This document shows, piece after piece, positions 15,147 through 24,293 of a stretch of 64,000 nucleotides of DNA (the stretch's first letter is position 1; every line of letters begins with the position of its first letter). Below the pieces are notes generated by a model, which was given only the letters and a program-made list of their open reading frames with translations, did not search any database and was not told the origin of the DNA. The translations under genes were made by a program, and so were the position numbers. The DNA is from Thermococcus sp. SY098 (lineage in GTDB: Archaea > Methanobacteriota_B > Thermococci > Thermococcales > Thermococcaceae): positions 586,760-650,759 of the forward strand of contig NZ_CP141821.1 of NCBI RefSeq assembly GCF_035621495.1, read 5' to 3'.

Positions 15147-15971
15147 TCATGCTTTTTCTTTCTCTTCTATCTCTTTCTCAAGCTTCTTCCTGGCTACCTC
15201 CGATGTATCAGCTAAACTCCTGAAGAGTTTGAGCATTTCCATAGGAAGTGTTAGAACTATAACATTGCTTTTGTCACTCGCAACATCGCTTATTGTCTGC
15301 AGTGTTCTTAATTGCAGTGCCATTGGGTGTTCCGAAATTATTTCAGCGGCTTCTCTGAGCTTCTCTGCTGCCTGCCTCTCCGCCTCAGCAAGTGTTATCC
15401 TTGCTCTTCTTTCTCTCTCTGCCTCAGCCTGTCTTGCCATTGCCCTCTGCATTCCACTCGGCAACTCAACATCTTTTATCTCAACTGTTGTCACCTTGAT
15501 TCCCCATGGATCAGTTGCTTCGTCTATAATTCTCTGCAATTCTCTGTTCAGCTTTTCCCTCTCACTCAGGAGCTCGTCCAGATGTGCCTGACCGATTACA
15601 CTCCTCAAGGTTGTCTGGGCAATTTGGGAGGTCGCCATAATGAAGTTCTTAACCTGTGTGACAGCTTTAATTGGATCAACTACCCTAAAGTAAACGACTG
15701 CATTAACCCTAACTGGAACGTTGTCTTTAGTTATTGTCTCCTGCACTGGAACATCTAAAACTTGAGTTCTTAAGTCCACTATGACTGCCTTTTCAAATAT
15801 TGGGATTATGAAGAACAGACCAGGACCTCTTGCTCCAACGACCCTTCCCAAACGGAATATCACTGCTCTTTCGTACTCCTTGACTATCTTCAGTGCCGAC
15901 CCCAAAAATACCAAAACAAACAACAAAACAATTGCTGTTACGATAAAGTTTCCACCAATAAAGCTTACCAT
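15147..15971 (-). CDS. Stomatin/prohibitin (SPFH) membrane protein
   Basis: A 274-residue slipin-type stomatin: an N-terminal membrane segment (residues 9-27), the [24 protein letters not shown] opening of the SPFH domain, then a long charged coiled coil ([29 protein letters not shown]). The C-terminal [17 protein letters not shown] region is the site cut by the NfeD/1510-N protease in Pyrococcus. It starts three bases after the stop of that protease gene, so both are in one operon. Confidence 0.93.
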   Translation of the reverse strand: MVSFIGGNFIVTAIVLLFVLVFLGSALKIVKEYERAVIFRLGRVVGARGPGLFFIIPIFEKAVIVDLRTQVLDVPVQETITKDNVPVRVNAVVYFRVVDPIKAVTQVKNFIMATSQIAQTTLRSVIGQAHLDELLSEREKLNRELQRIIDEATDPWGIKVTTVEIKDVELPSGMQRAMARQAEAERERRARITLAEAERQAAEKLREAAEIISEHPMALQLRTLQTISDVASDKSNVIVLTLPMEMLKLFRSLADTSEVARKKLEKEIEEKEKA

Positions 15972-15974
15972 TTT

Positions 15975-17324
15975 TCATTCACCACCTTTACTTTCTTCTT
16001 CAACATTTTTCTCTTTTTCTCTAACAACAATAAGCTTTAGCCCTTCCATTCCTACAACCCTGACTTTTTCACCAATGTTTATTTCTTCCCCAGTTTTGCT
16101 GACCGCTTTCCAGAGTTCACCCCTAATCTTTATCATTCCTTCAGGAACAAGAGGTTCAACGACTTCTCCGGTCAGACCTATCATTTCCTCTTTTCCTGTC
16201 TGTGCTTTTCTTCTGTGTGCCCTTATCACTGCAGCCATTCCAAATGCAAAGAACACTGCCAGCAGGATACCTATAGTTATTATCACCAGTCTAAGCTGAC
16301 TGTAGACTTCTCTGCTTACTAAATAATCCACGCCACCACCTCCACTGAATAGGAATATGCTTCCGATAACAAACGATATGAAACCAGCAACCGTAAAGAG
16401 ACCGAAGGTCGGAGTTAACGCTTCAGCTATGAAGAAGATGATTGCGAGGAATATTAACAAAAGACCGGCACTTCTATATCCAAAATATCCCAATCCGATT
16501 ATGGCAAGAGCGATCATTATTGCCCCAGCAGTTTCTGGAACATGCCATCCTGGGCTTAAGAATCCCAGAATCAATGCCCATATTCCAAGGGTCAAGAGCA
16601 CATATGCAACTACTGGATCAGTTATGTATGTAATGAGCTGATCCTTGAATGTTGGCCTTAGGTAAACTACCTGAGCACCTTTTAGACTAAGTGTCACGTA
16701 TTTGCCGTTAACAGGTAGTTTGGTTTTCATTCCATCAGCTTTGTTAAGAAGGTCATTTAAGTCATATGCTATAACTTCAATCACATGATATTTCAGCGCT
16801 TCCTCAGGAGTCAAGCTTAAATCTTCGGTTATGAATTTTTCAGCGATTGTTGCATTTCTTCCGCTTGCCTCAGCGAGACTCTTAATGTACGCAACATAAA
16901 AATTTGTTATCTTAGCTGGTGCCTCAATTATGCTTCCATTTTGAGAATAACCGAGAATTGGTCTGCATGCTCCGATACCTGTCCCTGGTGCCATTGCTAT
17001 TAAATGGGACCCCAATGCTATGTAAGTTCCAGCAGAAGCAGCCATGGCCCCAGAGGGATAGACATATATTATTACCGGGACTCTTGCGGTTTGGATTCTC
17101 TGTATTATGTTCTGCATAGCGTCTCCTCTGCCTCCGGGGGTATCAAGCTCGATGATTATGGCATTTGCATTAGCTCTTTCCGCCTCACTTATGTATCTAT
17201 CAAATTGATCATAAGTATATGAGGTTATTTGACCTTTAATTTGAGCCACATAAACAGTCTTCGCCTGGGCAAGTGCAGGTGTTAGGAGAATGAATAATGC
17301 CACGATCAGCAAGACTTTTCGCAT
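15975..17324 (-). CDS. NfeD-family membrane serine protease (stomatin operon partner)
   Basis: A 449-residue protein: signal peptide (MRKVLLIVALFILLTPALAQA), a ClpP-like serine protease domain (residues 25-230) with nucleophile serine in GAMAASAGTY and the catalytic lysine in the EAPAKITNF region, then four to five membrane segments and a C-terminal OB-fold NfeD domain (MIGLTGEVVEPLVPEGMIKIRGE). The homologous Pyrococcus 1510-N protease is a Ser-Lys enzyme that cleaves the stomatin encoded by the next gene. The set forms a membrane quality-control module. Confidence 0.93.
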   Translation of the reverse strand: MRKVLLIVALFILLTPALAQAKTVYVAQIKGQITSYTYDQFDRYISEAERANANAIIIELDTPGGRGDAMQNIIQRIQTARVPVIIYVYPSGAMAASAGTYIALGSHLIAMAPGTGIGACRPILGYSQNGSIIEAPAKITNFYVAYIKSLAEASGRNATIAEKFITEDLSLTPEEALKYHVIEVIAYDLNDLLNKADGMKTKLPVNGKYVTLSLKGAQVVYLRPTFKDQLITYITDPVVAYVLLTLGIWALILGFLSPGWHVPETAGAIMIALAIIGLGYFGYRSAGLLLIFLAIIFFIAEALTPTFGLFTVAGFISFVIGSIFLFSGGGGVDYLVSREVYSQLRLVIITIGILLAVFFAFGMAAVIRAHRRKAQTGKEEMIGLTGEVVEPLVPEGMIKIRGELWKAVSKTGEEINIGEKVRVVGMEGLKLIVVREKEKNVEEESKGGE

Positions 17325-17468
17325 TTATCACCACCTTGTATAAAATTTGTTTCTTCAACCTAATTAAAGTTTTCTCTCAGATTTCCGCACTAACGTTTAA
17401 ATCTATATTGAAGACCATGGATCTCAAAAAACTAATAAGGAAGGAGCGAGATTTTTTACTGATGGATT

Positions 17469-17756
17469 ATGAGAGAGGAAATCAAGAAGTTTAGGGTTGT
17501 TAGGGGGTATGAAAAAATTAAAATCGCATGGAAGGTTATACGAGGTGCGGCAAAGTATTCGAATAAAGAACCATTTTGGGAATTCCTAAGGAAAGAGTTT
17601 GGAATAAAGGACAGAGAAATCAAAGAGATTATGCTGTTCTTAGAGGAAGTGGGTGAGTTAGAGATCAAACGTTCTCAAGATGGGAAACGCCTTTATGTGT
17701 CTACCCTAAAGGATATAAAGGAAAATCCAGTCAAACTTGATCAATGGTTGAAATGA
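17469..17756 (+). CDS. Winged-helix-like small protein, unknown function
   Basis: A 95-residue basic protein (MREEIKKFRVVRGYEKIKIAWKVIRGA...). The end (IKEIMLFLEEVGELEIKRSQDGKRLYVSTL) looks like the recognition helix and wing of a winged helix, but I cannot name a family. The frame is closed by a stop at 17460, so ATG 17469 is the only ATG start. The AAGGAAGGAG site lies rather far upstream (about 20 nt). A TATA-like CGTTTAAATC is near 17394. It ends in a four-base ATGA overlap with the DNA glycosylase gene, so it heads that operon. Confidence 0.65.
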   Translation: MREEIKKFRVVRGYEKIKIAWKVIRGAAKYSNKEPFWEFLRKEFGIKDREIKEIMLFLEEVGELEIKRSQDGKRLYVSTLKDIKENPVKLDQWLK

Positions 17757-18574
17757 TAGACCTCAAAAAAGTAACTCACGAGATGATAAAGAACAAAACT
17801 TGGAGATATGAGAGAGGAATATTCTGGCAGGCTTTAGATTATGGCATAGTTGGTTTTGATGGGGAAAACTTTTACCTGCCATATTATCTTTCATCCAAAG
17901 AAAAGAAGGACGCAAAAGAGAAAATTAAATTCATTCTTGGACTTAATACAGATTTAGAGAGATTTTATGGCGAAATTCAAGATTCAAAGTTTGCATTCCT
18001 TATTGAGGAATTCTATGGGCTAACAGTTCCAGCTGCTCCTTATAAGTATCAAGCTCTGGTTGAGACAATAGCTCAACAGCAAGTCAGCTTTGAATTTGCA
18101 ATGAGGACAATTAGGAACTTAGTTGAGTTGGCTGGCAGGAAAATTGGAAGCTTGTATGTTTTTCCAAAGCCAGAAAATATAGCAGAGCTGAGTGTTGAAG
18201 AGCTAAAGAAAGCGAAGCTCGGGTATAGAGCAGGGTACATTAAAGAACTTACTGAACTTCATTTAAAAGGAAAGCTTGATTTAAGCCTTGAACAGTTTAC
18301 AGAACAAGAAGCAATAAAATATCTTACAAAATTCCGAGGGATTGGAAAGTGGAGCGCTGAGCTTTTTCTTTTATATGGGCTCAGAAAGAATGTTTATCCG
18401 GCTGGAGATTTGGGATTGAGGAGGGGCATTGCCAAAATCTTTGGGAAGAGGACTAAAGAAGTAAAAGAAAAAGACGTGAGAGAAATTATAGAGCCCTATG
18501 GAAAGTGGAAGAGCCTATTAGCATTTTACATCTTATGTTATGACAGGAAAACTGAAATGGAACGAAAAAGGTGA
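17753..18574 (+). CDS. HhH-GPD DNA glycosylase (AlkA/OGG-like)
   Basis: A 273-residue base-excision repair glycosylase. The helix-hairpin-helix KFRGIGKWSAELFLLYGL and the catalytic aspartate in VYPAGDLGLRRGIAK mark the HhH-GPD superfamily; the N-terminal beta domain and IAQQQVSFEFAMR resemble AlkA-like enzymes, so alkylated bases are likely substrates, though oxidised bases cannot be ruled out. The ATG at 17753 overlaps the preceding stop as ATGA; ATG 17744 is an alternative. The next gene starts five bases after its stop. Confidence 0.88.
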   Translation: MIDLKKVTHEMIKNKTWRYERGIFWQALDYGIVGFDGENFYLPYYLSSKEKKDAKEKIKFILGLNTDLERFYGEIQDSKFAFLIEEFYGLTVPAAPYKYQALVETIAQQQVSFEFAMRTIRNLVELAGRKIGSLYVFPKPENIAELSVEELKKAKLGYRAGYIKELTELHLKGKLDLSLEQFTEQEAIKYLTKFRGIGKWSAELFLLYGLRKNVYPAGDLGLRRGIAKIFGKRTKEVKEKDVREIIEPYGKWKSLLAFYILCYDRKTEMERKR

Positions 18575-18579
18575 ATCCA

Positions 18580-18906
18580 ATGGAAATAATCCTTCCAAAA
18601 GAGAAGTTCAAAGAGCTTAAAAAGCTCGACGAGACGGGAATCATGAAATTAATCGAGGAGAATCTTGAAAAAGCTGAGGAAACCCTAAAAGCTGAACGGG
18701 AATCCTTTCTTAATGAAAAGAAAGCTAAGCTTGAGGAAAAGCTAAAAGAGATCGAAGAGCAGCTTGAGGCTTTAGAGATGTTTTATGAAAAAGCTCTGAA
18801 AGATAGAGAGTTCATGCGTGAGATGAGTGAAAAATTAAGAAAAGAAAATGCAGCTTTGAGAAGAGAGCTGGAGGAGAAAAAGCGTGCGCTTGAAAATAAA
18901 ACCTGA
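18580..18906 (+). CDS. Coiled-coil protein, unknown function
   Basis: A 108-residue protein that is almost entirely coiled coil from residue 20 on (Glu/Lys/Leu-rich heptads, for example EEKLKEIEEQLEALEMFYEKAL). There is no catalytic motif. AGGTGAATCC precedes ATG 18580. It lies in the glycosylase operon and overlaps the next coiled-coil gene by 23 bases, so the two products may pair with each other. That partnership is inferred only from gene order and structure. Confidence 0.7.
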   Translation: MEIILPKEKFKELKKLDETGIMKLIEENLEKAEETLKAERESFLNEKKAKLEEKLKEIEEQLEALEMFYEKALKDREFMREMSEKLRKENAALRRELEEKKRALENKT

Positions 18907-19279
18907 AAGGGGATTTGGAAAAATTGAGGTTGAGATTAATGAAGATCTTTGGAAGAAAATAGAAGATCTCAGCGAAAAATACAAGGTTAGTGAGGATTAC
19001 ATCCTAAGGATAATCCTTACTGGGGAATTTAAAACCCCCAATGAAGACGTGCAGAACCTTGAGAAAGAAGTGCAAGAGCTCGAAAAAAAGGTATATGAAC
19101 TTGAAAAGAAGTGGGCACCCCTCAGATATAAAGCCTATGGAGTTAGTGAAGACAACAAAATTTTGGCTATAGAGCTGAGCGGGCTTTTGGCTGAAAACAC
19201 GCAGCTTAAAAGGTTTTTAAGGAAAAAGGTCAAGCCAAATTTTGAGCTTAGAAAACTTATTGAATACTACATCCGATAA
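18884..19279 (+). CDS. Ribbon-helix-helix-like/coiled-coil protein
   Basis: A 131-residue protein, family unknown to me. The N-terminal 50 residues (KIEVEINEDLWKKIEDLSEKYKVSEDYILRIILTGE) look like a strand-helix-helix unit similar to ribbon-helix-helix DNA-binding proteins; residues 55-78 form a coiled coil (NLEKEVQELEKKVYELEKKW). The GTG start at 18884 lies about 10 nt after GGAGG; TTG 18890 is possible. It is last in the glycosylase operon and stops six bases before the box C/D RNA. Confidence 0.65.
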   Translation: MRLKIKPERGFGKIEVEINEDLWKKIEDLSEKYKVSEDYILRIILTGEFKTPNEDVQNLEKEVQELEKKVYELEKKWAPLRYKAYGVSEDNKILAIELSGLLAENTQLKRFLRKKVKPNFELRKLIEYYIR

Positions 19280-19285
19280 AATTAT

Positions 19286-19342
19286 AGCGGATGATGAGTA
19301 AATTTAAGCGGAGCGATGAAGAACCCTATGAGCGCTGACGCT
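19286..19342 (+). ncRNA. Box C/D sRNA, predicted guide for C34 of tRNA-Met
   Basis: Terminal stem AGCG/CGCT (19286-19289 with 19339-19342), box C ATGATGA (19291-19297), degenerate D' CGGA (19309-19312), degenerate C' GCGATGA (19313-19319) and box D CTGA (19335-19338). The D guide contains CCCTATGAGC (19324-19333), exactly complementary to GCTCATAGGG at 29395-29404 in the intron-containing tRNA-Met gene of this window. The fifth base before box D (G19330) pairs with the first anticodon base, C34. Cm34 in elongator tRNA-Met guided by C/D RNA is known in archaea. The D' guide target is unknown. Confidence 0.85.
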
Positions 19343-19373
19343 TTATTTTCTTCTACGGGGGAGTGTGGTAGCT

Positions 19374-22300
19374 ATGATGGGATTAGCCGAGATTGAGAGA
19401 AAGGCATTTGATTTGATGGCTACTTCTATCAGAAAATACGAATTTATAGAGAGATGGAAATTTGAAGGAAAAACCATAAGGTTACCATTCCAGAGAGAAG
19501 CTGAGCCAGGTGCATTGTTTGTTTTCTCAAGAGAGATTGAAGTCCCCAACGATGGCCTTAAATGGTTCCTAAAAGTTTCTATGGAAGGAAATGCTTTAGT
19601 AAAACTTGACGGAACAGCATATGGAACAATAGATGATGTTCACACTTACATACCGATTCGTCCTGGAAAGCATAAGCTTGAGCTCATAGTATCTCCTCTA
19701 ACAATGTTTGGATACCACAAATGGCGTATTAAAATTGATTATGCAATGCTCATTGGGATTATGTGGGAACCTTATGTCTTAGCTCAAAGACTTCTTGATT
19801 TAGTGAGCTTCATTGAAGTAATACAGGAAGAAGATTTGAAAGAAGCTTTAATGAAGGAACTCTCAGATATCCTTATTCGGGTTAAGAGCGTTCCGAATAT
19901 TAAGCAGATAACTCTCCTAAGGATGCTCCTTCATGATGGAGGTTTGGGGATTAAAGAGCTCAAAATTGGACGCTTTGATGTAAGGGATGTCAGACCTGAT
20001 TACATGTTTCTCTCTGCGGTGTATGGAATTGGTGCTATGAAAGGAAAAATTGAAGATATTCCCAAGCCGAGAAGAGAACACTATCTAAAGGAAATTAATA
20101 GAATACTCGAAGAGCTTGAAGATGCACTTACCAGACTGAGAAGGATATTCCCAAAAATCGGCAAAGCTTATGCTTTCGCGCATTCTCACATAGATGCTGC
20201 TTGGCTGTGGACATATGCCGAAACAAAACAGAAGATTTTGAGAACTTTTTCGACAATTGAGAGACTCATGAGGAGATATGGAATAACATACATCCAAAGC
20301 TCAGCCCAGTACTATGAATGGCTTGAGGAACTTGACAAAGAACTCTTTGAGAAAGTTAAAAAGTATGTCCGAGAAGGAAAGTGGATATTGGCTGGAGGAA
20401 TGTGGGTCGAAAGTGACGTTCAGCTTATAGATGGTGAATCCCTTGTGAGACCAGTTCCTGTACGGCCAAAGATATTTTCTTGAAAAATTCGGGAGAATAG
20501 CAAAGATAGGGTGGCTCCCTGACACATTCGGCTTCTCTGCTTCCCTGCCGCAAATAATGAAGAAGAGCGGGATTGAAGTCTTTGCTACGTATAAGCTCCT
20601 GTGGAATGAAAGGAATGAGTTTCCATATCATGCCTTCATATGGAAGGGAATTGATGGGACAGAAATCCCTGTTCACATTATGATGAGCTACAAGTCTTCA
20701 ATGACTGCTAAAAGTCTCTACAAGCAGTGGAAGCGCTATAAAAACAAATACGAAGTTCCCTTCCTGCTTTATGCTTACGGATATGGTGACGGTGGCGGAG
20801 GAATTACATGGGAAATGGTTGAAATGATGAAGCACATGAACAAAGTGCCCCACATTCCCAAGGTGGTCAAAGGGTATGAGGATGAATATGTAGCAGAGCT
20901 CAAATCATGCATTGATAATATGCCTACATGGGAAGGCGAACTTTACGTTGAGGTACACAGAGGGACATATACAACCAACCTTAAGATGAAGAAGTACATG
21001 GCTGATGCTGAGTCAGTTTTGAGAAGTGCTGAAATCTGGAGCACAATAGCTGAAATGCTTGGACTTGTTGAATATCCAAAAGAAGAGCTTGAAAAGCTCT
21101 GGAAGAAGATTTTGCTGCATCAGTTCCATGATGTTCTGCCTGGCTCATCAATAAGGGAAGTTTATGATGAGGCTATTGAGGACTTAAAGAAGGTAATCAG
21201 AGAAGCGGAGGAAATAATTCACAGTGTATTGGAGAGAATTGCTGAGAAGGAAGGCAATGACTTAGTCTTCAATGACCTGCCCTGGAAGAGGAGAGAGGTG
21301 GTTGAGGTTAATGGAGAATACCACCTCCTCGAGGCTCCACCTCTGGGCTGGAAACTCTTTGAGCCTATTGAAGCTAAGGAAGGGGTTAAGGTTAGAGATG
21401 AGAGGGATAAAATAATACTCGAAAATGAGTATCTAAGGGCAGTTATAAACAAGGATGGGGAACTAATTTCTCTCTATGACAAAGAGAATAAGAGAGAGGC
21501 ATTAAGAAGCACAAGCAACGTCTTGATGGCACATATAGATACGCCAGGTATGTGGGATGCTTGGGATATAAATGAGGACTTCCTGATTCAGGGTGAGAAG
21601 CTCAAGACTCTTGAAGAAGCTAAGGTGGTTTACCAGAGTCCATTAATTGCGGTCATCAAAGTGGTCAAAGGCTATGGCAACTCAGGAGTAACTCAGTTTA
21701 TAAAGCTCCGCAAGGAATCAAAATTATTAGAGTTTGAGACTAAAGTCGACTGGAAGGACAAGGAAATTCTGCTTAAGGCATGGTTCAACTTCAACACACA
21801 CAACTGGAGCTCTTTCTATGATATCCCTTATGGTGTAATAGAAAGACCAGCGGTAAGAAACACTCCTTGGGAGCAGGCCAAATTTGAGGTTCCAGCTCTG
21901 AGGTGGGCAGATGTCTGCGATGGTGATTATGGAGTTGCTATAATCTGCACGTCAAGGCATGGCTATACAAACTGGGACTCAAAGATTGGACTCAGTCTGC
22001 TCAAGTCGCCAATTTATCCAAATCCATGGAGCGACTTAGGAGAGGGTGAATTTACATATTACATCTATCCTCACAAGGGAGATTGGTTTGAGGGAGAAGT
22101 TTACAAGAGGGCACTGGAAGTTTGGTCAAAGCTTAGGGTTGTCAAGGCAAAGAGAGTTGAAGGAAAAGCTAAGGAGTTCAGTTTTATGAGGACGGATGCG
22201 GTAGTTGGAGCGTTGAAGAAAGCAGAAGATGGAAACGGATATATCTTAAGGCTGTACAATCCATCAAAAGAGGAGCTTGAGGTTGAACTGCCAAGGGAAG

Positions 22301-22398
22301 GCATTGAGATGGATATGATTGAACTCAAGGAACTTGGAAAGGTCAGTAGAAAAGTCAAGCTAAAACCCTTTGAGATCAAAACGATTAAGATTTCTTAG
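19374..22398 (+). pseudogene. GH38 alpha-mannosidase interrupted by a +1 frameshift
   Basis: Two frames together encode one glycoside hydrolase family 38 protein of about 1000 residues. Frame one (to TGA 20483) has the zinc-binding AHSHIDAAWLWTYAE and nucleophile region GGMWVESDVQ followed by GESLVR; after an extra C in the CC at 20451-20452 the sequence continues as QFLYGQRYFLEKFG in the other frame, through LPDTFGFSASLPQIM and HQFHDVLPGSSI to the end. All else appears intact, so this is either a recent inactivation or a sequencing error. ATG 19374 is the likely start. The product would trim alpha-mannosides. The 3' end overlaps nob1 by 14 bases. Confidence 0.9.
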
Positions 22399-22876
22399 TC
22401 TTTTTTCTTCTGCTCTTCCTTCTTGGGAGCAACCTAACAGGACTCCCACAGTCAGGGCAGATGCCCTCTGGCGGCTCGCGTTTAAATTTCTTGTTGCATC
22501 CAATGCATACATATCTCCAGCGGATTACTTTCTTTATGCCTCTTTTAAGGGTTTTAAACCTTATTCCAAGGATTTTGGCAATATTCTGGAGATTATAGTC
22601 ATCAGTAAAAAGGACAGCTTTTAGTTCATAAGCAAGGGCAAGAACTTCAATATCCGCTTCGCTCAGCTCATCTAATTCCCCGGTCTCGAGGGCTTTCGTC
22701 TTAATAACCTCAATGCTTTCCTTTGAAGGTACCAAAACTTTTACCTTGCCAGCACTGATCAAACTCTCCAAAAAAAGCTTTGACTCTGGGTCTTTAACTT
22801 CTTCAATCACCTTAGGGGTTGTGTATCCTTCGACATCGATTCCCTGAATGAATATTGCAGCATCAATGATGAGCAT
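22385..22876 (-). CDS. nob1: Nob1 rRNA-processing endonuclease
   Basis: A 163-residue archaeal Nob1: a PIN nuclease domain ([11 protein letters not shown] opening with Asp5, later [12 protein letters not shown] and [10 protein letters not shown] acidic residues) followed by a zinc ribbon ([10 protein letters not shown]...[10 protein letters not shown]) and a basic tail. Nob1 makes the final cut at the 3' end of 16S rRNA. It lies convergently with the mannosidase gene and divergently from pxpA. Length and active-site residues are normal. Confidence 0.93.
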   Translation of the reverse strand: MLIIDAAIFIQGIDVEGYTTPKVIEEVKDPESKLFLESLISAGKVKVLVPSKESIEVIKTKALETGELDELSEADIEVLALAYELKAVLFTDDYNLQNIAKILGIRFKTLKRGIKKVIRWRYVCIGCNKKFKREPPEGICPDCGSPVRLLPRRKSRRKKTKKS

Positions 22877-22935
22877 GATAAAAGTTCAACGTTAGGGTTA
22901 AAGCTTTATCCCCCAATATATTTTTGGTGATGCTT

Positions 22936-23700
22936 ATGAAAGTTGACCTCAATTCTGATCTTGGTGAAAGCTTTGGGAGATACAAACTCGGCATGGACGA
23001 AGAAGTTATGAAATACATCACATCAGCCAACGTTGCATGCGGCTGGCACGCTGGAGACCCATTGGTAATGAGAAAAACCGTAAAGCTTGCAAAAGAAAAT
23101 GGCGTTGAAGTAGGTGCCCATCCGGGCTATCCTGATTTACTCGGCTTTGGCAGAAGATATATGAAAATAACAAGAGAGGAAGCGAAGAACTATATTCTCT
23201 ATCAAATTGGGGCTTTGTATGCGTTTGTTAAAGCAGAGGGCTTAACTCTGCAGCATGTTAAACCCCATGGAGCTCTCTACAATGCTTTAGTCAAAGATGA
23301 AGAGCTTGCAAGGGGGGTTCTTGAGGGAATAGCAGATTTTGACAAAAAGCTGATTTTTGTAGGGCTCTCACTCTCAAAGCCCTTGGAGATTGCTGAAGAG
23401 ATGGGGCTTAAAGCTGCCCACGAGGTCTTTGCCGACAGGGCTTACAACCCAGATGGAACCTTAGTTCCAAGGAGCAAGGAAGGTGCAGTAATTCACGATA
23501 AGGAGCTTATAGCAGAAAGGGTAATCTCAATGGTCAAGGATGGTGGCGTTAAAGCAATCAACGGTGAGTGGATTGAGCTTAAAGCCGACACAATTTGCGT
23601 CCACGGTGACAATCCAAAAGCCCTCGAGATCACAGCATACATCAGAAAGCGCTTAGAGGAAGAGGGAGTCAAGATTGTGCCAATGAGAAAGGTTATTTAA
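22936..23700 (+). CDS. pxpA: 5-oxoprolinase subunit A (LamB/YcsF family)
   Basis: A 254-residue PxpA with [11 protein letters not shown] at the start, then [19 protein letters not shown] and [10 protein letters not shown]. PxpA acts with PxpB and PxpC in ATP-dependent opening of 5-oxoproline to glutamate, a damaged-metabolite recycling reaction. ATG 22936 has GGTGAT 4 nt upstream. In most genomes pxpB follows directly; here an antitoxin-toxin pair (23734-24289) intervenes. Confidence 0.95.
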   Translation: MKVDLNSDLGESFGRYKLGMDEEVMKYITSANVACGWHAGDPLVMRKTVKLAKENGVEVGAHPGYPDLLGFGRRYMKITREEAKNYILYQIGALYAFVKAEGLTLQHVKPHGALYNALVKDEELARGVLEGIADFDKKLIFVGLSLSKPLEIAEEMGLKAAHEVFADRAYNPDGTLVPRSKEGAVIHDKELIAERVISMVKDGGVKAINGEWIELKADTICVHGDNPKALEITAYIRKRLEEEGVKIVPMRKVI

Positions 23701-23733
23701 GCATCAACAATAATAGGGAATGGAGGGAAAAAG

Positions 23734-23925
23734 ATGGGGATAATAGAGGCAGTTTATGAAAATGGAGTGTTTAAACCTCTAAAGAAAGTAAAAGCTCCAA
23801 AGAGGGTTAAACTGGTGATAATCAAGGATTTTGAAAGGGATTTGGAGGAGGTATTTGGAATACTCAGCGAGGATATTGATGTCAGAGAACTGAGAAAAGA
23901 GTGGGATAGAAATGTATCTTATTGA
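23734..23925 (+). CDS. DUF104/AF2212-like antitoxin
   Basis: A 63-residue protein with the DUF104 opening IEAVYENGVFKPLKKV and an acidic helical C-terminus (DIDVRELRKEWDRN). Such proteins are antitoxins for PIN-domain VapC toxins in archaea. GGAGGG lies 6 nt before ATG 23734. It overlaps the toxin gene by 14 bases. The C-terminal helix probably occupies the toxin active site, as in other VapB proteins; that is inferred. Confidence 0.85.
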   Translation: MGIIEAVYENGVFKPLKKVKAPKRVKLVIIKDFERDLEEVFGILSEDIDVRELRKEWDRNVSY

Positions 23926-24289
23926 CACCGATATAATAATTGACATCCTTAGAGGCATTAAGGGATCAAAGGAATTCCTATTAGACTTATCAAAAGATGG
24001 ACTCTTTCTCTCAGTTATCAGCATGGCAGAAATATTCTCAGGGAAAGAGACAAGAGATCCAGTAAAACATGAGAAAATCTTAAGGTTTCTGTCTCATTTT
24101 GAGGTAATACCCCTAACCCAAGAAATTGCCATTCTGGGAGGAGCAATAAGAAGGGATTATCAAATTGGCCTAGCTGATGCGTTGATCGCTGCAGCTGCAA
24201 TTCACAATGGATTAACAGTGGTAACTTACAATACAAAACATTTTGAAAAAGTTGAGGGTTTAAAAATTCTAAAACCAAACTACAGGTGA
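23912..24289 (+). CDS. vapC: VapC-type PIN-domain ribonuclease toxin
   Basis: A 125-residue PIN-domain protein. The acidic catalytic residues are visible: LIDTDIIID (Asp5, Asp7), the SMAEIFSG glutamate, and GLADALIAAAA. VapC toxins cut tRNA or rRNA unless held by their antitoxin. The start codon lies inside the antitoxin gene, and pxpB starts four bases after its stop, so toxin expression is tied to the 5-oxoprolinase transcript. Confidence 0.9.
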   Translation: MYLIDTDIIIDILRGIKGSKEFLLDLSKDGLFLSVISMAEIFSGKETRDPVKHEKILRFLSHFEVIPLTQEIAILGGAIRRDYQIGLADALIAAAAIHNGLTVVTYNTKHFEKVEGLKILKPNYR

Positions 24290-24293
24290 TTCT

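Noticed and set aside
17419-17494. 25-codon frame (MDLKKLIRKERDFLLMDYERG) overlapping the start of the 17469 gene
   Set aside because: Too short to judge; the ATG coincides with the expected transcription start, and no frameshift join to the next gene is needed.
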